Source of the DNA: Caballeronia catudaia
Lineage (GTDB): Bacteria > Pseudomonadota > Gammaproteobacteria > Burkholderiales > Burkholderiaceae
Length of the DNA: 64,000 bases
Reading direction: 5' to 3'
NCBI RefSeq assembly: GCF_001544755.2
Contig: NZ_FCOF02000019.1
Coordinates: forward strand, 1-64,000
Position 1 is the stretch's first letter, and each line of letters opens with the position of its first letter. The notes under the pieces are model-generated. The model worked only from the letters and a program-made list of their open reading frames with translations, ran no database searches and was not told the origin of the DNA. This document shows positions 26,401 through 35,305 of this stretch, in pieces. A program made the position numbers and the translations under genes.

Positions 26401-28146
26401 TTAGATATTCAACGCCCGCTTGTCGACCGCAAGCGCCGCCTCCCGCATCACTTCCGACAGCGACGGATGCGGATGACAGATCCGCGCGATATCCTCACTC
26501 GCTGCCTTGAACTCCATCGCGACCACGGCTTCCGCGATCAGATCGGATGCGTTCGCCGAGATGATGTGCACGCCGAGAATCTCGTCGGTTTTCGCATCGG
26601 CGATGACCTTGATGAAGCCGTCCGTCTCGCCGATGCCCATCGCGCGGCCGTTCGCGAGCATCGGGAACTGGCCCGCCCTGACTTCGCGCCCTTCGGCCTT
26701 CAGCGCCTGCTCGGTCTGCCCGACCCACGCGATTTCCGGATGCGTGTAGATCACCCACGGAATGCAGTTGTAGTCGATATGCGGCTTCTGCCCGTCGATG
26801 ATCTCCGCCACCAGCACGCCTTCGTCCTCGGCTTTGTGCGCGAGCATCGGGCCGCGGACGACATCGCCGATCGCGTAGACATTCGGCACTTTCGTCGCGC
26901 AATGGCCGTCGACGGGAATGAAGCCGCGTTCGTCCGCCGACAGACCGATGGAATCGAGCCCGAGATCGTCCGTGTTCGGCACGCGGCCGATCGACACGAT
27001 CAGGCGATCCGCGTCGAGCGTCTGCGCGTTGCCGTCCTTGTCCTGGTAGGAAATGGAGACGCTCGAATCCGTCGTCTTCACGCCGTCGATCTTCACGCCG
27101 AGGTGAATCGTCAAGCCCTGCTTTTTGAAGAGCTTCGCGGCTTCCTTTTGCAGCGCCGTATCCGTCGTGCCGAGAAATTCGGGCAGTGCTTCGAGAATCG
27201 TCACTTCGGCGCCGAGCCTGCGCCACACGGAGCCGAGCTCCAGGCCGATCACGCCCGCGCCGATCACGGCGAGCTTCTTCGGCACGGCATCGAAAGCGAG
27301 CGCGCCTTCGTTGTCGGAGACGATTCTGTTGTCCACGGGCACGTTCGGCAGATGCCGCGCCTTCGAGCCCGTCGCGATGATCACATGCTGCGCGGTATGC
27401 GTTTCGCCGCTGACTTCGATCCTGAAGTTGCCGCCGTCCTTGCCCGCGAGTTTGCCGTGCCCTTTGAGCCAGGTGATCTTGTTCTTGCGGAACAGGAATT
27501 CGACGCCGCCCGTGATCTTCTCGACGATGACTTCCTTGCGCCCGACCATCTTGCCGACATCGACAGAAAGCTCGCCGACGCCGCCGATGCCGTGATCGGC
27601 GAAGTGCAGTTTCGCGCTCTCGAATTTTTCCGACGACGCGAGCAGCGCCTTCGATGGAATGCAGCCGACGTTCAGGCACGTGCCGCCGAGCTTCGGCTTG
27701 CCCGCGTGATTGATCCATTCCTCGACGCACGCGACTTTGCGTCCGAGCTGCGCGGCGCGGATCGCGGCGATATAGCCGCCGGGACCGGAGCCGATCACGA
27801 TGACATCGAAATCGGCTTTGTCGGTGGATGTCTGTGCGCCGGGCGCGGGGGCAGGCGCGGGCGCAGCAGGCTTTTCAGGCGCAGGCGCCGCGGCTGACGC
27901 CTTCGCCTCCGTATCGATGACCGCGAGCACTTCGTCCGCATGCACGATATCGCCTTCCTTCTTCGCCACTTCCGCGAGCGTGCCGGCGGAAGGCGCGGGC
28001 ACTTCGAGCACGACCTTGTCCGTTTCCAGTTCGACGAGGATTTCGTCTTGCGTCACGGCGTCGCCCGCTTTCTTCTTCCACGGCAACATCGTCGCTTCGG
28101 TGACGGATTCGGAAAGCTGCGGAACCTTGACTTCAATCCTGGCCAT
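26401..28146 (-). CDS. lpdA: Dihydrolipoyl dehydrogenase (E3) with N-terminal lipoyl domain
   Basis: The 581-residue protein has a lipoyl domain (residues 1-80, lipoylated Lys44 in ETDKVVLEV), an Ala/Pro linker (82-107), then a flavoprotein disulfide reductase. That part has GSGPGGY for FAD at ~119-125, redox-active [12 protein letters not shown] (Cys157, Cys162), a second nucleotide fold ([11 protein letters not shown]) and the His-Glu region [10 protein letters not shown] at the end. It reoxidises dihydrolipoamide in the pyruvate dehydrogenase complex. AAGGAG precedes ATG 28146. E1 and E2 genes would normally be upstream of it, but here other genes are, so lpdA is separated from aceEF or is a second copy. 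Confidence 0.95.
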   Translation of the reverse strand: MARIEVKVPQLSESVTEATMLPWKKKAGDAVTQDEILVELETDKVVLEVPAPSAGTLAEVAKKEGDIVHADEVLAVIDTEAKASAAAPAPEKPAAPAPAPAPGAQTSTDKADFDVIVIGSGPGGYIAAIRAAQLGRKVACVEEWINHAGKPKLGGTCLNVGCIPSKALLASSEKFESAKLHFADHGIGGVGELSVDVGKMVGRKEVIVEKITGGVEFLFRKNKITWLKGHGKLAGKDGGNFRIEVSGETHTAQHVIIATGSKARHLPNVPVDNRIVSDNEGALAFDAVPKKLAVIGAGVIGLELGSVWRRLGAEVTILEALPEFLGTTDTALQKEAAKLFKKQGLTIHLGVKIDGVKTTDSSVSISYQDKDGNAQTLDADRLIVSIGRVPNTDDLGLDSIGLSADERGFIPVDGHCATKVPNVYAIGDVVRGPMLAHKAEDEGVLVAEIIDGQKPHIDYNCIPWVIYTHPEIAWVGQTEQALKAEGREVRAGQFPMLANGRAMGIGETDGFIKVIADAKTDEILGVHIISANASDLIAEAVVAMEFKAASEDIARICHPHPSLSEVMREAALAVDKRALNI

Positions 28147-28362
28147 TCAGATTCTCCTTGTGAGCGATTTCTCGCGACTGGAAACGATCGGAAAACGTCC
28201 GGCAAAGCGCGCCTTGCGGACGGACAGCCTTGACCGGCCGGCCCGGCGCGCCGAAGTCGTAGGATACGCCCTGTCCATGGGCTTCGTGCGTCGATCCGGC
28301 TTTTCGGTATCGCTATATTCAGTGGTAGCAGCGCGCGAGAGAAAGAGGACGAGACGCGCGCG

Positions 28363-28851
28363 TTGCGCAGCAAGCTCGGCGAAGCGCACGCGCTGCTGAA
28401 GGTCGTCCAGGCTGAATGCGCGGCGCTGGAACGCGCGACGCTCGATGCCGCCGATCAGCCCGACGCGCGCCGTCGTGCCGTCGAATGCGTGAGCGGCAGG
28501 CGAATCGTCTATGTCGGCGGAAGGCCGAATTCTAATGCGGTGCTGAAGTCGCCGGTCGGGGCGGCGGGTGGCGAGCTGATCGTGCATGACGGCGGCATCG
28601 AGGATCGCAAGGGCTTGCTTGCCGCCGCGCTGCCGGACGCGGATGTCGTGCTCTTTCCCGTCGACTGCATCGATCACGATTCGATGAACATGCTGAAGCG
28701 CGTCTGCGAGCGGCACGGCGTGGCGTACTCGCCGCTGCACACCGCGAGCGTCGCGAGCTTCGTGGAGTTCGTCGCGCGGCTCACCGCGAGCACGCAGCAA
28801 AGGCGCGTGAGCGGGCCGCCACCGTCCGCGTTCTGCTTACGGCATGGGTAG
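28363..28851 (+). CDS. DUF2325-domain protein
   Basis: The visible product (162 residues from TTG 28363) has a short coiled N-terminus and a DUF2325 domain: SGRRIVYVGGRPNSNAVLK, HDGGIEDRKGLLAAALPDADVV, FPVDCIDHDSMNMLKRVCERHG. The function of the family is unknown. The same frame is open from 28234 and encodes FGIAIFSGSS just upstream, which looks like a natural N-terminus, but it has no ATG. An ATG at 28277 lies in another frame. So the 5' end either uses TTG 28363 or has suffered a one-base shift. Confidence 0.7.
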   Translation: MRSKLGEAHALLKVVQAECAALERATLDAADQPDARRRAVECVSGRRIVYVGGRPNSNAVLKSPVGAAGGELIVHDGGIEDRKGLLAAALPDADVVLFPVDCIDHDSMNMLKRVCERHGVAYSPLHTASVASFVEFVARLTASTQQRRVSGPPPSAFCLRHG

Positions 28852-28861
28852 AGGCCAGCGG

Positions 28862-29281
28862 CTAGTGCCTGAGTAGCTTCGTGAGCGATTCGATCTGCGC
28901 GGCGCACGCGGCTTGCGCCTGCGCTTCGACCTCGCGATAAAGCCGGATGATGCTTTCGCCGACAGGCGTCAGCACACAGCCGCCGCCGCTTTGCCCGCCT
29001 TGCTCCGAGATCGTAGCGGGCGATTCGAGCGAGCGGTTGAGCTCGTCGATGAGCAGCCACGCGCGCCGGTACGACATGTCGAGGCTGCGCGCCGCCGCCG
29101 ATATCGAGCCGTGCTTGCGCACCGCTTCCAGCAGCGAAATCTTGCCCGGGCCGATCGCGATGGTCTCGCCTTTCGTGACGCGCATGCGAAAACGAACCTG
29201 GGCCGGCTGGCTTGCCGCGTCCCTTGCGTCCGTCGCGTCCGTCTCCTTCGCGCTTGCTGTTGTTTTGTGGGTCGTCGCCAT
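28862..29281 (-). CDS. ModE-like winged-helix regulator without molybdate-binding domain
   Basis: The 139-residue protein has the ModE N-terminal LysR-type helix-turn-helix: IAIGPGKISLLEAVRKHGSI, then SAAARSLDMSYRRAWLLIDELN and GGGCVLTPVGESIIRLYREVE. Full ModE proteins (~260 residues) add two molbindin domains; they are absent here. Short ModE-like proteins of this type occur beside molybdoenzyme genes. The next gene in the same direction upstream is a molybdopterin-oxidoreductase fragment, supporting a molybdenum-related role. Confidence 0.8.
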   Translation of the reverse strand: MATTHKTTASAKETDATDARDAASQPAQVRFRMRVTKGETIAIGPGKISLLEAVRKHGSISAAARSLDMSYRRAWLLIDELNRSLESPATISEQGGQSGGGCVLTPVGESIIRLYREVEAQAQAACAAQIESLTKLLRH

Positions 29282-29337
29282 GCCAGAGAGAATACACGAA
29301 CGAAAACGGACGGACGTTTCCTCCACGGGCGGGCGCG

Positions 29338-29715
29338 TCAGCGGTTGCCCGGATAGCAGAAACCGTAATCCTCGCATCCGGGGCAGCCAGGCGCGCACGT
29401 CGGCGCATCGCCGCGCGCGAGGAACACGGTGCGCTTGAAATCCGTGTTGTCGGGACGTCGAACGCCGGCGGCGTCGAGCAGCACGCGCAACTGCACGCCG
29501 CGATAGCTTCCCATCGGGCGGATGTAGCGGCCGGTCGAAAAGCACACCAGATCGAACGGCTCGATGCTCGCGCGCGAGAATTCGCGCAATGCGGCGACAT
29601 CCAGCGTGAGCGGTCTTTGCACCGTGCCGCCGATTTCGGCGTGCGGGCTGGAAATAGCTTGGCTTAGTGACGGCAAAGTTGCATGGCTGGGCAGCATAGG
29701 TCGGTCTCGCTCCAT
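29338..29715 (-). pseudogene. Truncated molybdopterin-dependent oxidoreductase (sulfite-oxidase-like)
   Basis: The 125-residue product carries the start of an oxidoreductase molybdopterin-binding domain: RPLTLDVAALREF, FDLVCFSTGRYIRPMGSYRGV and VLLDAAGVRRPDNTDFKRTVFLA. Complete relatives go on for ~60-80 residues with a YAVxFSWxE segment, which is missing. The tail is Cys-rich (APTCAPGCPGCEDYGFC) and looks unrelated. The conserved Cys of the domain (CFSTG) is present. It is probably a deletion remnant. Confidence 0.55.
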
Positions 29716-29839
29716 CGGGCGTGATATCCGAGACTACACGACGGTGCACCCGATGGCGTCTTCGTCCGCGCATGATGGACATGTTGCTCGCGATAACTGG
29801 CGCAGCGAGTCGCAGCGAAGAGCCGCCAAAGCCTGGGGT

Positions 29840-30064
29840 TTATCCCTTGCTGTTGATCCAGTCTTCTGCCCATTCACGGGAGAAATTGGTCGCTTCGATT
29901 TCCTTGTCGAAATAGCCGAGCGAGTAAAACCGATATTGCATCTTTTCAGCGAGAGCGTTGGATCGCTCCAGCAGCAGATCTGCTGAAAAATAACCGTCTG
30001 GCAGGCGGTGTGCCGAAGGACGCACGGAATAACCGCGATAATCGTGGAAGAGTGTCTTTTGCAT
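29840..30064 (-). CDS. Small conserved Burkholderia protein (74 aa)
   Basis: The product begins MQKTLFHDYRGYSVRPSAHRLPDG and contains FSADLLLERS and YRFYSLGYFDKEIEA. Proteins of this size and pattern are common in Burkholderia and may be stress-linked, but no function is known. ATG 30064 is chosen because relatives start there; the longer upstream frame to 30187 is Ala/Arg noise. A tandem hairpin region separates it from the cold-shock gene. Confidence 0.7.
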   Translation of the reverse strand: MQKTLFHDYRGYSVRPSAHRLPDGYFSADLLLERSNALAEKMQYRFYSLGYFDKEIEATNFSREWAEDWINSKG

Positions 30065-30162
30065 TTTATTTTTAGGTTTGTGAAGGCGTGCTCTCGAGCG
30101 AGAGACGGCGGGAACGCACGCAGCGTTTTCCGCAAGCAGTGGTGCGATTGCGACCACGTGGC

Positions 30163-30214
30163 GTGCGGGCTCCGACTGGGCCCGCACGACTGGGCTCCGC
30201 GATTGGAGCCCAGT
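30163..30214 (-). terminator. Two adjacent hairpins downstream of the cold-shock gene
   Basis: Arms GTGCGGGC/GCCCGCAC lie at 30163-30187 with a 9-nt loop, and ACTGGGCTCC/GGAGCCCAGT at 30189-30214 with a 6-nt loop. They begin 13 nt past the cold-shock stop. No T-run follows, so they may serve termination or mRNA 3'-end protection. Confidence 0.5.
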
Positions 30215-30226
30215 GTTCTGAAACGA

Positions 30227-30430
30227 TCAGAGCGGCTTGATATTCGCAGCCTGCAGTCCCTTGGGACCGCGCTTCGTTTCGAAGCTTACTTTCTGATTTT
30301 CGGCCAGGGTCTTGAAACCATCGGCGCGAATTTCCGAGAAGTGAGCGAAAAGGTCGTCGCCGCCATTATCGGGCGTGATGAAGCCAAAGCCCTTGGTGTC
30401 GTTGAACCATTTGACGATACCGGTATCCAT
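30227..30430 (-). CDS. CspA-family cold-shock protein
   Basis: The 67-residue single cold-shock domain has the RNA-binding motifs KGFGFI (RNP1) and DLFAHF (RNP2), beginning [14 protein letters not shown]. It binds single-stranded nucleic acid as an RNA chaperone. ATG 30430 follows AGGATT; the longer frame is noise. Family members often carry long regulatory 5' leaders, and the 225-bp gap to the next gene leaves room for one. Confidence 0.95.
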   Translation of the reverse strand: MDTGIVKWFNDTKGFGFITPDNGGDDLFAHFSEIRADGFKTLAENQKVSFETKRGPKGLQAANIKPL

Positions 30431-30655
30431 CTGGAATCCTTGAAAAAAATTTGAATAGAAAGTGCGTTCCGCAAGGGAACTGAAGAAGCAGCAAGGAGGG
30501 AATGGACAACGAATACCGCGAGACAAAACGGAATATTGATGAGCAGCAATCGAACTTCTTGGATACTTCCAAACGAGACTCTACCAATTCTGACAAAAGT
30601 AGTCAAGCAATCGTCGGCGCCGCCCATGTCGCAACGACAGCGCCGACCGGGACGC

Positions 30656-31714
30656 TCAATGACGGCGAGGGTGTTCGAGGAAGAATCGCACCATCTCCGC
30701 GCTGGCGTCGGGTCCGGATGGATCGGTGTAACTTCCGCTCGAAGAGCCACCGGCCCACGCGTGGGGCGCGCCGTGGATGGTCCAGAGTTCGGCGTCCACG
30801 CCTGCTCCAGACGTCATGTGCCGGACGGTGTGCGTTCGTGCGCCGGCACGACCGGACGATGCGCGTTCGGTGAATCCCTGTAGCAGTTCAATGGCGTTGG
30901 CGGGATGGACGGTCGCATCGGCGTCGCCGTGAAATACGATCAGCGGACATTGGGGTGTCTGACTAACGTGCGCGCGCGCGCGCCCGGCCTTTTGCGCTTT
31001 CTTGCCGCCGCGCATCGCTGCCAGTGCGGACGGCAAGTCGTGTGCGCATCCAACCGGCAGGCCCGAATGAACGCCTGCCGCTGCATACAGATCGGGATAA
31101 GTCTGCGCCAAGATCGCCGCCATCGCGCCGCCGGCCGAAAGCCCAGCCACGAAGACACGTTCCAGATCGACGCGATGATTCGCCATGACCTCACGTGTGA
31201 TGCCCGCGATCAATGCCGGCTCGCCCTGGTCGCGCTGCTGATCGACTCGCCTGAACCAGTTCCAGCACTTCGACGTATTCGCGCCTTGAGGCTGGATCGG
31301 ATAGACGACGATAAAGCCGTGCTTTTCGGCGAGCGCGTTCATCCGCGTGCCGGCTGCGAAATCGTCCGCGTCTTGCGTGCAGCCATGCAGCATCACGATG
31401 AGCGGCAAGGGATCGCTGCCGTCATGACTCGGCACGTAGACCTTGTAGTTTCGCTGGCCAGCGGCGCTGGCGTAGCTTCGCATGCTGAAATGCCCGCGAT
31501 CCTGCACGTCGGGCTCGGCTTGTGCCGCATGCGCGTGGCGCCTGGGTTGCAGCGGTTGCAACACTTCGGCGGAGCGTGTTGTCGTCGCGTCCGTCCGCTC
31601 GCCACGCATGGCGCGCTTCACGATCTCCGTCGCCGCGGCGGGATCGTTGTTGCGAAAGAGTGCGAACGCCTCTTTCATCGAGTCAAGAAAGCCTTCGTTG
31701 AGTTTCATTTTCAT
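30656..31714 (-). CDS. PHB depolymerase/LpqC-type esterase
   Basis: The 352-residue protein has an alpha/beta-hydrolase domain from residue ~87. LIVMLHGCTQD (oxyanion region, ~105-115), GLSAGG with nucleophile Ser193, FHGDADATVHP with the acidic residue, and IHGAPHAW with the His complete the triad. Such esterases cleave polyhydroxybutyrate or other short-chain esters. No signal peptide is seen; the first ~75 residues are helical and hydrophilic. ATG 31714 is chosen over a noisy upstream frame. The CopG-like gene lies 28 nt upstream, so the two probably form one operon. A short CG dinucleotide run lies within the gene near 30969. Confidence 0.88.
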   Translation of the reverse strand: MKMKLNEGFLDSMKEAFALFRNNDPAAATEIVKRAMRGERTDATTTRSAEVLQPLQPRRHAHAAQAEPDVQDRGHFSMRSYASAAGQRNYKVYVPSHDGSDPLPLIVMLHGCTQDADDFAAGTRMNALAEKHGFIVVYPIQPQGANTSKCWNWFRRVDQQRDQGEPALIAGITREVMANHRVDLERVFVAGLSAGGAMAAILAQTYPDLYAAAGVHSGLPVGCAHDLPSALAAMRGGKKAQKAGRARAHVSQTPQCPLIVFHGDADATVHPANAIELLQGFTERASSGRAGARTHTVRHMTSGAGVDAELWTIHGAPHAWAGGSSSGSYTDPSGPDASAEMVRFFLEHPRRH

Positions 31715-31742
31715 TCCGTTATCGGGCAAAGAGTCAGGGGCG

Positions 31743-32159
31743 CTAACGGATTCGATCCGCGAGCGCAGCCTTGACCGCCGGTGATGCATGGAGCGCGCCT
31801 CGAACCAGAATCGAGTCGATCGCTGCCAGCGCGAGTTCGGGAGAGACGTCAGTGGCAATGCTGGCCAATCCCAGCACCTGAATCTTGAGTCGCTGGTTGG
31901 CCGCGACCGCCGCTTCGAGGTCTTGTTTCGAAAAATGCTGAAGGCCCAGGACGAATTCGCGGCGCGTCACCGTTTCCTTGACGGCCGGAGCGTGAACCGA
32001 CAACTGATTGCGGATCGCCGTACGAATCAGATCCGTGCGATTCGAGTAAAAACCTTCTTCCACGAGCAGATCGATCTGGCCCAGATCCACCGGACCCAAG
32101 TTGATCGTGATTTTTTCGGTCTCGCTGCCGCGTGATCGATCGACCGCTTCTTTTGCCAT
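31743..32159 (-). CDS. Ribbon-helix-helix (CopG-like) transcriptional regulator
   Basis: The 138-residue protein has an RHH DNA-binding region at ~15-55: EKITINLGPVDLGQIDLLVEEG (strand-helix) and YSNRTDLIRTAIRNQL. The C-terminal half is a helical, possibly sensory or dimerising domain. It precedes the esterase gene on the same strand. An 18-bp palindrome lies 15-32 bp upstream of its start, fitting autoregulation. GGGAGGG precedes ATG 32159. Confidence 0.85.
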   Translation of the reverse strand: MAKEAVDRSRGSETEKITINLGPVDLGQIDLLVEEGFYSNRTDLIRTAIRNQLSVHAPAVKETVTRREFVLGLQHFSKQDLEAAVAANQRLKIQVLGLASIATDVSPELALAAIDSILVRGALHASPAVKAALADRIR

Positions 32160-32173
32160 CTAACCCTCCCGTT

Positions 32174-32191
32174 ACCATCCATATGGATGGT
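32174..32191. promoter_or_regulatory. Probable operator of the RHH regulator
   Basis: ACCATCCATATGGATGGT is a perfect 18-bp palindrome just upstream of the regulator gene, between it and the divergent lipoprotein gene. RHH dimers of dimers bind such symmetric sites. It is near enough to overlap the promoter of the regulator-esterase operon. Confidence 0.6.
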
Positions 32192-32293
32192 TATAAGCTG
32201 TTTTCAAGAGGGCGTCAAATTCTTCTCGGGGAGCGTGATGCGCGCTGTATGCGCACGTGGATTAGGATGTTTCGTCATCGACGGGAGAAGTGC

Positions 32294-33199
32294 ATGAAGC
32301 GGCGGCTGATGGCGGCGTTCGCAATGTCGATGTTCCTCGCGGCGTGCGGCTCGGCCGCGCCGGGCACGGGCGCGCGCAAGGCGCCGCTCGCGGGCGCGCC
32401 GAACGGGGTCGCGGTGCGCGCTACAGACGGCGCGGTGTTCGTCACCGACGACAGGACCAACGGCATCGTGATGACGTCGAATATCGGCGGCGACGACTTT
32501 TCCCCGTACGCGCGCATTCCGGCAGCCGAAGGCGAGCGCACGGGCTTGAGCCAGATCGCGTTCGCGCCGAACGGGCATCTGCTCGTCGAGCGCTTCGGAT
32601 TCGGCGCTGCGAGCGCGGTGTTCGATGTCGCGCCGAGCGGCCAGATCGCGCTCGCGTCCGACACGAATGCGGCGCGGCGGCGTCTGGGCCTGCTCGTGCT
32701 CGATGGCGGCACGTTTCTGTCGAGCTGGTTCGTGAAGGAGGGCAGCGCGCCCGCGACGGGCGGCGTGAGCGTGATCACGCGCGGAAGGGCGCCGCGGCAG
32801 GTGATCGAGCGCGATATCGTCACCGGTTTGCAGAAACCAGTTGGGCTCGCGGAGGTCGCGGACATGCTCTATATCAGCGATCAGGCCGCGAACCGCATCT
32901 ACAAAGTGGATTTGCAGGCGGCGCGCGCCGCGAACGCGCCCGTGCCCGCCAGCGATGTCTTCGCGACAATCGATGCGCCCGACCTGATGGCCGCATCGCC
33001 TGACGGCACGCTCTACACGAAGTGCGGCGCGCACGCCGTGTGCAGCATTTCGAAGCGTGGCCGTCCGACCGTCATTGAGAACGATCTGGAATCGCCGCGC
33101 GGCGTCGCGGTCGATGTCGCGAGGAAACGGCTCATCGTCGTCGACCGGTCGAGCGCGCCGGACAAGCCGAGCGCGCTGCGCGTCATCCCGATCAAGTAG
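32294..33199 (+). CDS. Beta-propeller lipoprotein (SMP-30/NHL-like)
   Basis: The 301-residue protein has a lipoprotein signal (MFLAACG, Cys ~18). The rest shows propeller-like repeats around GVAVRATDGAVFVTD, SQIAFAPNGHLLVERF, VGLAEVADMLYISDQAANRIYKVD and GVAVDVARKRLIVVD. It may be a periplasmic sugar-lactone-binding or scaffolding protein; no catalytic metal ligands are evident. GGGAGAAG precedes ATG 32294. It converges with the sugar ABC operon. Confidence 0.75.
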   Translation: MKRRLMAAFAMSMFLAACGSAAPGTGARKAPLAGAPNGVAVRATDGAVFVTDDRTNGIVMTSNIGGDDFSPYARIPAAEGERTGLSQIAFAPNGHLLVERFGFGAASAVFDVAPSGQIALASDTNAARRRLGLLVLDGGTFLSSWFVKEGSAPATGGVSVITRGRAPRQVIERDIVTGLQKPVGLAEVADMLYISDQAANRIYKVDLQAARAANAPVPASDVFATIDAPDLMAASPDGTLYTKCGAHAVCSISKRGRPTVIENDLESPRGVAVDVARKRLIVVDRSSAPDKPSALRVIPIK

Positions 33200-33211
33200 C
33201 GATGACGATAC

Positions 33212-34159
33212 TCAACGCGGCGACGACCAGCCCTTGTAGCTGCCGACGTTCTCGCGCGTGACGAGCGTCGACGGCAACAGAATGATCGCGTTGGCCGGTT
33301 TCTTGCCGTTCATCAGGTCGTAGCCCACGCTCACCGCCTGCTGCGCCATCGCCCACGGGTCCTGACTCGCGGACGCCTGGACGAGCGTGTCGCTCTTCAG
33401 CGCGGTTTCGATATCCGGCGCGCCATCCACCGAAGTAATCACGATATTCCCGCGATGCAATTGCCTCGCCGCGAGGTCGGTGCCGATCGCTTGCGGATCG
33501 TTGATCGCGAACACGCCGTCGAGCTTCGGAAAACGCGTGAGATAGCCTTGCATCGCGTTCATGCCGCCTTCGCGCGAGCCCTTGGCGTCCTGATCGTCGG
33601 ACAGGATCTTGATGCCGGGATTCTTCGCGAGCACGGACTTGCAGCCGTTCACGCGATCGATGACCGCCGACACCTGCGGCCCGTTCTCGATCACCACGTT
33701 ACCCTTGCCGCCCAGCTTCTTCGCCAGGAAATCGCAGGAGATTTCGCCGGCCTGCACGTTGTTGGTCTGCACGGTGGCGTCGGCGCCCGCGGCCGCCACA
33801 TCCACCGCCACCACCACGATGCCCGCCTTCTGCGCCTTCTTCACCGCCGGCTCGATCGCCTTCGGATCGACGGCGTTCAGCAGGATCATGTCGACGTGCG
33901 CCGAGATAAAGTTGTCGATCTGCGTGAACTGCTTGTTCATGTCGTAATCCGACGATACCGCCGTGACCTTCGCGTTCGGATTGATCGACTTGGCCTTCGC
34001 TTCCGCGCCCTTCGAGATCGTCACGAAATACGGATTGCCGAGCGAGCCGACCGTGATGCCGATGGACTTCAACTGCTTGTCGGCGGCGTGGGCGGATAGC
34101 GACATCGTGAACCCGATTGCGAGGGCGACGCTGGCGAAAAGCTTATTGTGTTTGCGCAT
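33212..34159 (-). CDS. Sugar ABC transporter periplasmic binding protein (RbsB-like)
   Basis: The 315-residue protein has a signal peptide ending SAHAAD (~26) and the periplasmic-binding type 1 fold: IGITVGSLGNPYFVTISKGA, NAVDPKAIEPAVKKAQKAGI and DGVFAINDPQAIGTDLAA. It binds a monosaccharide for the permease and ATPase encoded upstream in the same operon. Which sugar cannot be told. ATG 34159 is preferred over the upstream frame because the signal peptide starts there. Confidence 0.92.
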   Translation of the reverse strand: MRKHNKLFASVALAIGFTMSLSAHAADKQLKSIGITVGSLGNPYFVTISKGAEAKAKSINPNAKVTAVSSDYDMNKQFTQIDNFISAHVDMILLNAVDPKAIEPAVKKAQKAGIVVVAVDVAAAGADATVQTNNVQAGEISCDFLAKKLGGKGNVVIENGPQVSAVIDRVNGCKSVLAKNPGIKILSDDQDAKGSREGGMNAMQGYLTRFPKLDGVFAINDPQAIGTDLAARQLHRGNIVITSVDGAPDIETALKSDTLVQASASQDPWAMAQQAVSVGYDLMNGKKPANAIILLPSTLVTRENVGSYKGWSSPR

Positions 34160-34243
34160 GTTGTTGTCTCCGGTTGGTCCTTTTTTTGAGGGCGGGCGCA
34201 AGCGGACCCGAATGCGCCCGAATAGCCGATCAGCAATCAGCAA

Positions 34244-35281
34244 TCAGGTGCGAGCCGAGCCGCGTTGACGATAACGGTCGAGCGCCACCGCGCCGATGAT
34301 CACGAGGCCCTTGATGATGTACTGCCAGATATCCGACACGCCGAGCAGCACGAGGCCGTTGCTCAATACCGCGATGATGAGCGCGCCGACCAGCGTGCCG
34401 ACGATCGAACCCACGCCGCCGACGAAGCTCGTGCCGCCGAGAATCACCGCGGCGATGGCGTCGAGTTCATACGACTGGCCGAGTTGCAGCCCGTTCGCCG
34501 CATAGAGACGCGCCGCCGACATCACCGCGCCGAGACCCGCGAGCAGCCCGGACATCGCGTAGACGAAAAGCTGGATGCCCCACACCTTGATGCCCGACAG
34601 ACGCGCCGCTTCGGGATTGCCGCCGACCGAATAGATGCGCAGGCCGAGCACCGTGCGGCGCAGGATGAACCACGACACGGCCACGACGAGCAGCGCGATG
34701 ATCACGAGCCAGGGCACGCCGAAGAGCGTGTCGTTGCCGATGAATGCGAACGGGAGTTGCGGATTGAAGATCGTCGTGTCGTGCCCGATCAGCCGCGCGA
34801 TGCCGCGCACCGCGGTGAGCGAGCCGAGCGTCACGATGAAGGGCGGCAGTTTCAGCAGCGCGATCAGGAGGCCGTTGATGACGCCGAAGCCCAGGCCCAC
34901 GGCGAGCGCGGCCGGAATGCCGAGCCATCCCCAGCCCGGAATGTTCGATGCGAGCAGCGCCGCGACCGCGCCCGCCGACAGAATCGAGCCGACCGAAAGA
35001 TCGATGCCGCCCGTCAGGATCACGAACGTCATGCCCGCTGCGAGCACGATATTGATCGACGCCTGCTGCGTGACGATCGACAGATTCTGGAAGCTGAAAA
35101 AGCCGTCGGTCACGATGCCGAAGCCGATGCACAGCAGGATCAGCACCGGCAGCATGCCCGCGGTGCGCATCAACACCTGCATGCGTTCCTTGTGCTCGAT
35201 GCGCGTCTGACGTTGCGCCGTGCTTTCCGCCTTTGCAACCGGCGCGTTGCCCGTTTCGTGGTGTTTCGTCGTGTTAGCCAT
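34244..35281 (-). CDS. Sugar ABC transporter permease (RbsC-like)
   Basis: The 345-residue protein has about eight or more membrane helices and the class motifs FVILTGGIDLSVGSILSAGA, NGLLIALLKLPPFIVTLGSLT and the late AVILGGTSFVGGVGSIVGT. Length and helices fit the ribose/xylose permease family. The first ~35 residues are polar. It sits between the ATPase and binding-protein genes on the same strand. Confidence 0.93.
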   Translation of the reverse strand: MANTTKHHETGNAPVAKAESTAQRQTRIEHKERMQVLMRTAGMLPVLILLCIGFGIVTDGFFSFQNLSIVTQQASINIVLAAGMTFVILTGGIDLSVGSILSAGAVAALLASNIPGWGWLGIPAALAVGLGFGVINGLLIALLKLPPFIVTLGSLTAVRGIARLIGHDTTIFNPQLPFAFIGNDTLFGVPWLVIIALLVVAVSWFILRRTVLGLRIYSVGGNPEAARLSGIKVWGIQLFVYAMSGLLAGLGAVMSAARLYAANGLQLGQSYELDAIAAVILGGTSFVGGVGSIVGTLVGALIIAVLSNGLVLLGVSDIWQYIIKGLVIIGAVALDRYRQRGSART

Positions 35282-35305
35282 GTCTCTCTCCAGATATGCT
35301 TTTCG

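Noticed and set aside
30965-30984. CG dinucleotide run inside the PHB esterase gene, considered as a microsatellite or regulatory repeat
   Set aside because: It is short, in frame within coding sequence (Ala/Arg codons), and typical for GC-rich genomes.
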